From Desulfohalobiaceae bacterium (GTDB lineage Bacteria > Desulfobacterota > Desulfovibrionia > Desulfovibrionales > Desulfothermaceae): a DNA stretch of 5,594 nt. The DNA lies in contig JAIPER010000264.1 of assembly GCA_021737115.1 (NCBI GenBank), forward strand, positions 1 through 5,594, written 5' to 3'. Made by a program: the position numbers and the translations under genes. The notes beneath the pieces are model-generated. The model searched no databases and had not been told where the DNA came from. It was given only the letters and a program-made list of their open reading frames with translations. Shown piece by piece: positions 4,841 through 5,594 of this stretch (position 1 is its first letter; the number at the start of each line of letters is the position of its first letter).

Positions 4841-5594
4841 ATGAATGTCTACGAATTGAAGCAAAAGAGCATGCAGGAACTGATGGAGCTGGCCACGGAG
4901 TATAACGTCGAAAATCCCAGTAACTTGCGAAAACAGGAGTTGATTTTTTCCATACTCCAGAGCTGCGCTTCGCAAAACGGGAATATCTACGGGGAAGGGG
5001 TACTGGAGATCCTGCCCGACGGCTTTGGGTTTTTACGTTCGCCCATGTATAATTATATGCCCGGGCCGGATGATATCTACGTTTCCCCGTCCCAGATCAG
5101 AAGGTTTGGAATCCGCAAGGGAGATGTGGTTTCCGGACAGGTCAGGCCTCCCAAGGAAGGGGAACGCTACTTTGCCCTGCTCCGGGTTGAAGAGGTGGGC
5201 TACAACAGCCCTGAGGATTCCAAAAAGCTGGTCCTTTTCGATAACTTAACTCCATTGTACCCGGAAGAAAAGTTCACCCTGGAAACCGGCTCCACGAACT
5301 ACTCTTCCCGGGTCCTGGACCTTCTGACCCCCATCGGCAAAGGTCAGCGGGGTCTCATCGTCGCCCCTCCCCGGACCGGGAAGACCATGCTCCTGCAGAC
5401 CATTGCCAATTCCATCATGAGCAACCATCCTGATGCCTATTTGATCGTGCTCCTCATCGACGAACGGCCGGAGGAGGTGACCGACATGGAACGAACCGTG
5501 ACCGGAGAGGTCGTCAGCTCCACCTTTGACGAACCGCCGAACCGGCATGTCCAGGTGGCGGAAATGGTCATGGAAAAGGCCAAACGACTGGTGG
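4841..5594 (+). CDS. rho: Transcription termination factor Rho (5' part)
   Basis: Rho is a hexameric RNA helicase that loads on untranslated C-rich RNA and releases RNA polymerase. The window holds the first 251 codons of about 415-420, and the frame is open at the edge. The N-terminal helical domain (1-48) is followed by the OB-fold primary RNA site with DGFGFLR (60-66) and DDIYVSPSQIRRF (77-89). F62, F64 and Y80 fall at the same numbers as the E. coli RNA contacts. RPPKEGERYFALL (102-114) leads to the ATPase core. Walker A is APPRTGKT (175-182), with Arg-Thr where E. coli has Lys-Ala, and LLIDERPEEV (204-213) holds the likely catalytic E208. The Q and R loops lie beyond the edge. The ATG at 4841 follows GGAG (4828-4831) at 9 nt. 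It lies 14 nt after carD with no terminator between them, so the two are probably one transcript. Confidence 0.97.
   Translation, partial: MNVYELKQKSMQELMELATEYNVENPSNLRKQELIFSILQSCASQNGNIYGEGVLEILPDGFGFLRSPMYNYMPGPDDIYVSPSQIRRFGIRKGDVVSGQVRPPKEGERYFALLRVEEVGYNSPEDSKKLVLFDNLTPLYPEEKFTLETGSTNYSSRVLDLLTPIGKGQRGLIVAPPRTGKTMLLQTIANSIMSNHPDAYLIVLLIDERPEEVTDMERTVTGEVVSSTFDEPPNRHVQVAEMVMEKAKRLV

Overview
This window is a housekeeping block from a Gram-negative bacterium. The gene order is ispE, tRNA-Gln, prs, rplY (L25/CTC type), pth, carD, rho, and all genes lie on the + strand. I infer a member of the Desulfovibrionales or a related deltaproteobacterial (Desulfobacterota) lineage. The reasons are the side-by-side carD and rho genes, the L25 of the longer TL5/CTC type with an acidic tail, the Rho with Walker A motif APPRTGKT, and my recollection that this order recurs in that group. 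No search could be run, so the assignment is tentative. I see no transposase, phage gene, CRISPR array or defence gene.

Layout. Positions 1-269 carry no convincing gene. They hold a 13-bp hairpin (44-81), a 14-nt inverted repeat (119-132) and a perfect TATAAT box (148-153). ispE (270-1154, TTG start) runs into tRNA-Gln(UUG) (1134-1208), so its last six sense codons and its stop codon lie inside the tRNA gene. A 284-bp non-coding stretch with several short inverted repeats leads to prs (1493-2443). rplY follows after 21 nt (2465-3139). A strong hairpin (3189-3221) probably ends the prs-rplY transcript. A second long non-coding stretch (3222-3553) ends in a structured leader: a perfect 10-bp tandem repeat, a long stem, a 23-codon ORF with a good ribosome binding site, and a small hairpin that hides the pth ribosome binding site. 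pth (3554-4168), carD (4320-4826) and rho (4841 to the window edge, partial) complete the block.

How the genes fit together. IspE makes an isoprenoid precursor by the MEP route, and Prs makes PRPP for nucleotides, His and Trp. tRNA-Gln, ribosomal protein L25 and peptidyl-tRNA hydrolase serve translation. CarD and Rho act on RNA polymerase at initiation and termination. None of the proteins is new. The least ordinary parts are non-coding or overlapping: the leader and mini-ORF that look built to couple translation into pth, and the ispE/tRNA overlap, where tRNA 5' processing should destroy the end of the ispE message.
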